Source: Phoronis australis (Eukaryota; Phoronida; Phoronidae). Taken from it: a DNA stretch of 32,755 nucleotides. The notes beneath the pieces are model-generated. The model saw only the letters and a program-made list of their open reading frames with translations, was not told the DNA's origin and searched no databases. The DNA is taken from positions 735,491 through 768,245 of the forward strand of contig NMRA01000024.1 of NCBI GenBank assembly GCA_002633005.1. The letters run 5' to 3'. Shown here piece by piece: positions 31,794 to 32,755 of the stretch. How positions within the stretch are numbered: the stretch's first letter is position 1; the number at the start of each line of letters is the position of its first letter. A program made the position numbers and the translations under genes.

Positions 31794-32755
31794 CGGGCTG
31801 GTAATGCACAAAGGCAAGGTGAGATTATCGTTCCACTAGATTCGGGCAAAAATTATGAAAAATTCGAGTCAAACAAGAAAAAAATCAAGGAGGGGAGCAT
31901 CCAACGGAGATTTGTAACAAAAACAAGGGTTTGGGAGAGAGTGGAAATTGAGCAGGCTCAGAACGGGAGAAGTAGTGCCGACCGGGAGGAGGTAGGCCGA
32001 ATTGTGGGTGACCAGGTGTGAAATTGGTGATGACCGGAAGATAGGGAATTGACGAAAACCGAAGGGTGAATTTCTATATTCGAGCAACTGACTGCTATGT
32101 CATATGCCTTCTCTCCGAATATCCTCGAGCAGTCAAATCCCTGTACGCCTATGCTCACACAATTATTTCCCTCGACGTATTAGATAACATTTGGCATGCT
32201 GTGATATTCTAATGAAGTCGCTCACGTGCTTGATTTCATAGTTCTTATCGTAGTTTGAACCACTTTGTTGCTTAGGGATGACCTACGAAACGAAAGTGGA
32301 ATATTTTCATTTTTTGTGAATTTTTGTCAAGTTTACTGTGGGGTTGACGTAATCGGCAGTTATTTCCCCATCTAGACCCCTCGTACGATTTGGAGTAATT
32401 ATCTTCTACAACCTACACGGAATTTAGTAAAGAGAATATCAATACGGGAAACAATTAGGTATATAGACCGGGAATACTCTTGTTAGAAATGCTCATCAGT
32501 TTGCAAATCAAGCACACTCTTTAGCACTCCTCATCTCCATGGTTACTTTCCTTTCTCATCAGGAAAACATTACTTGGAAGGGACAACTGATTTGGCGCAT
32601 GGTCTTCCTGTTATTGTTAACGAACAGCAGACATTCTGTTGCTAAGCAGGTTGTACCGAAGCCCTGTGCTTTGGTCTTTAGAATACTGTTTGGGCTGTGA
32701 AAACTGACATATTGATCTCGGTGAACGTCAATAATTATACCATACACGCACGCGC
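31794..32755. other. No gene seen
   Basis: Short overlapping open frames near 31869-32158 have no recognisable products or splice context. Confidence 0.5.

Overview
This is a eukaryotic, almost certainly metazoan, draft-assembly window. It has one intron-containing protein gene, many short interspersed and tandem repeats, one 723-base N gap and two single-N positions. The gene is a clear synaptotagmin-17 (B/K protein) homologue. Its C2B core is close to the vertebrate protein, which together with the repeat style suggests an invertebrate animal, possibly a marine deuterostome. The species cannot be fixed from the sequence.

Layout. 1-4677: non-coding DNA with palindromes, a TIR-bounded MITE-like element (811-934), one copy of a ~265 bp TIR element (1942-2206), a decayed ~21 bp array and a decayed ~285 bp tandem repeat. 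4678-14604, minus strand: syt17-like gene. A large exon (13578-14604) encodes the Cys-rich N-terminus, a Ser-rich linker and C2A. A 121 bp exon encodes the start of C2B and is present twice, identically, at 8173-8293 and 6463-6583. The terminal exon (4678-5030) encodes the rest of C2B. Splicing with one copy of the small exon gives 498 codons plus stop in perfect phase. The two copies lie in a ~1.7 kb duplicated block joined by a single N (7051). That looks like two overlapping haplotype contigs placed end to end rather than a biological duplication.

14700-32755: no convincing gene. This part holds a tRNA-derived SINE-like head (15133), an ~85 bp CATC-rich minisatellite (15362-15880), more TIR elements, a long TAC/CCACTA trinucleotide array broken by the N gap (18770-20120), and a two-copy ~0.85 kb tandem unit with foldback hairpins and tRNA-like promoter boxes (25559-27293). 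A tiny possible start exon at 28562-28615 is the only other coding hint.

I found no previously undescribed gene system. The most useful results are the assembled exon model, the probable false duplication of an exon, and several repeat families with recognisable termini (TIRs, foldbacks, a hammerhead-core-like inverted repeat).
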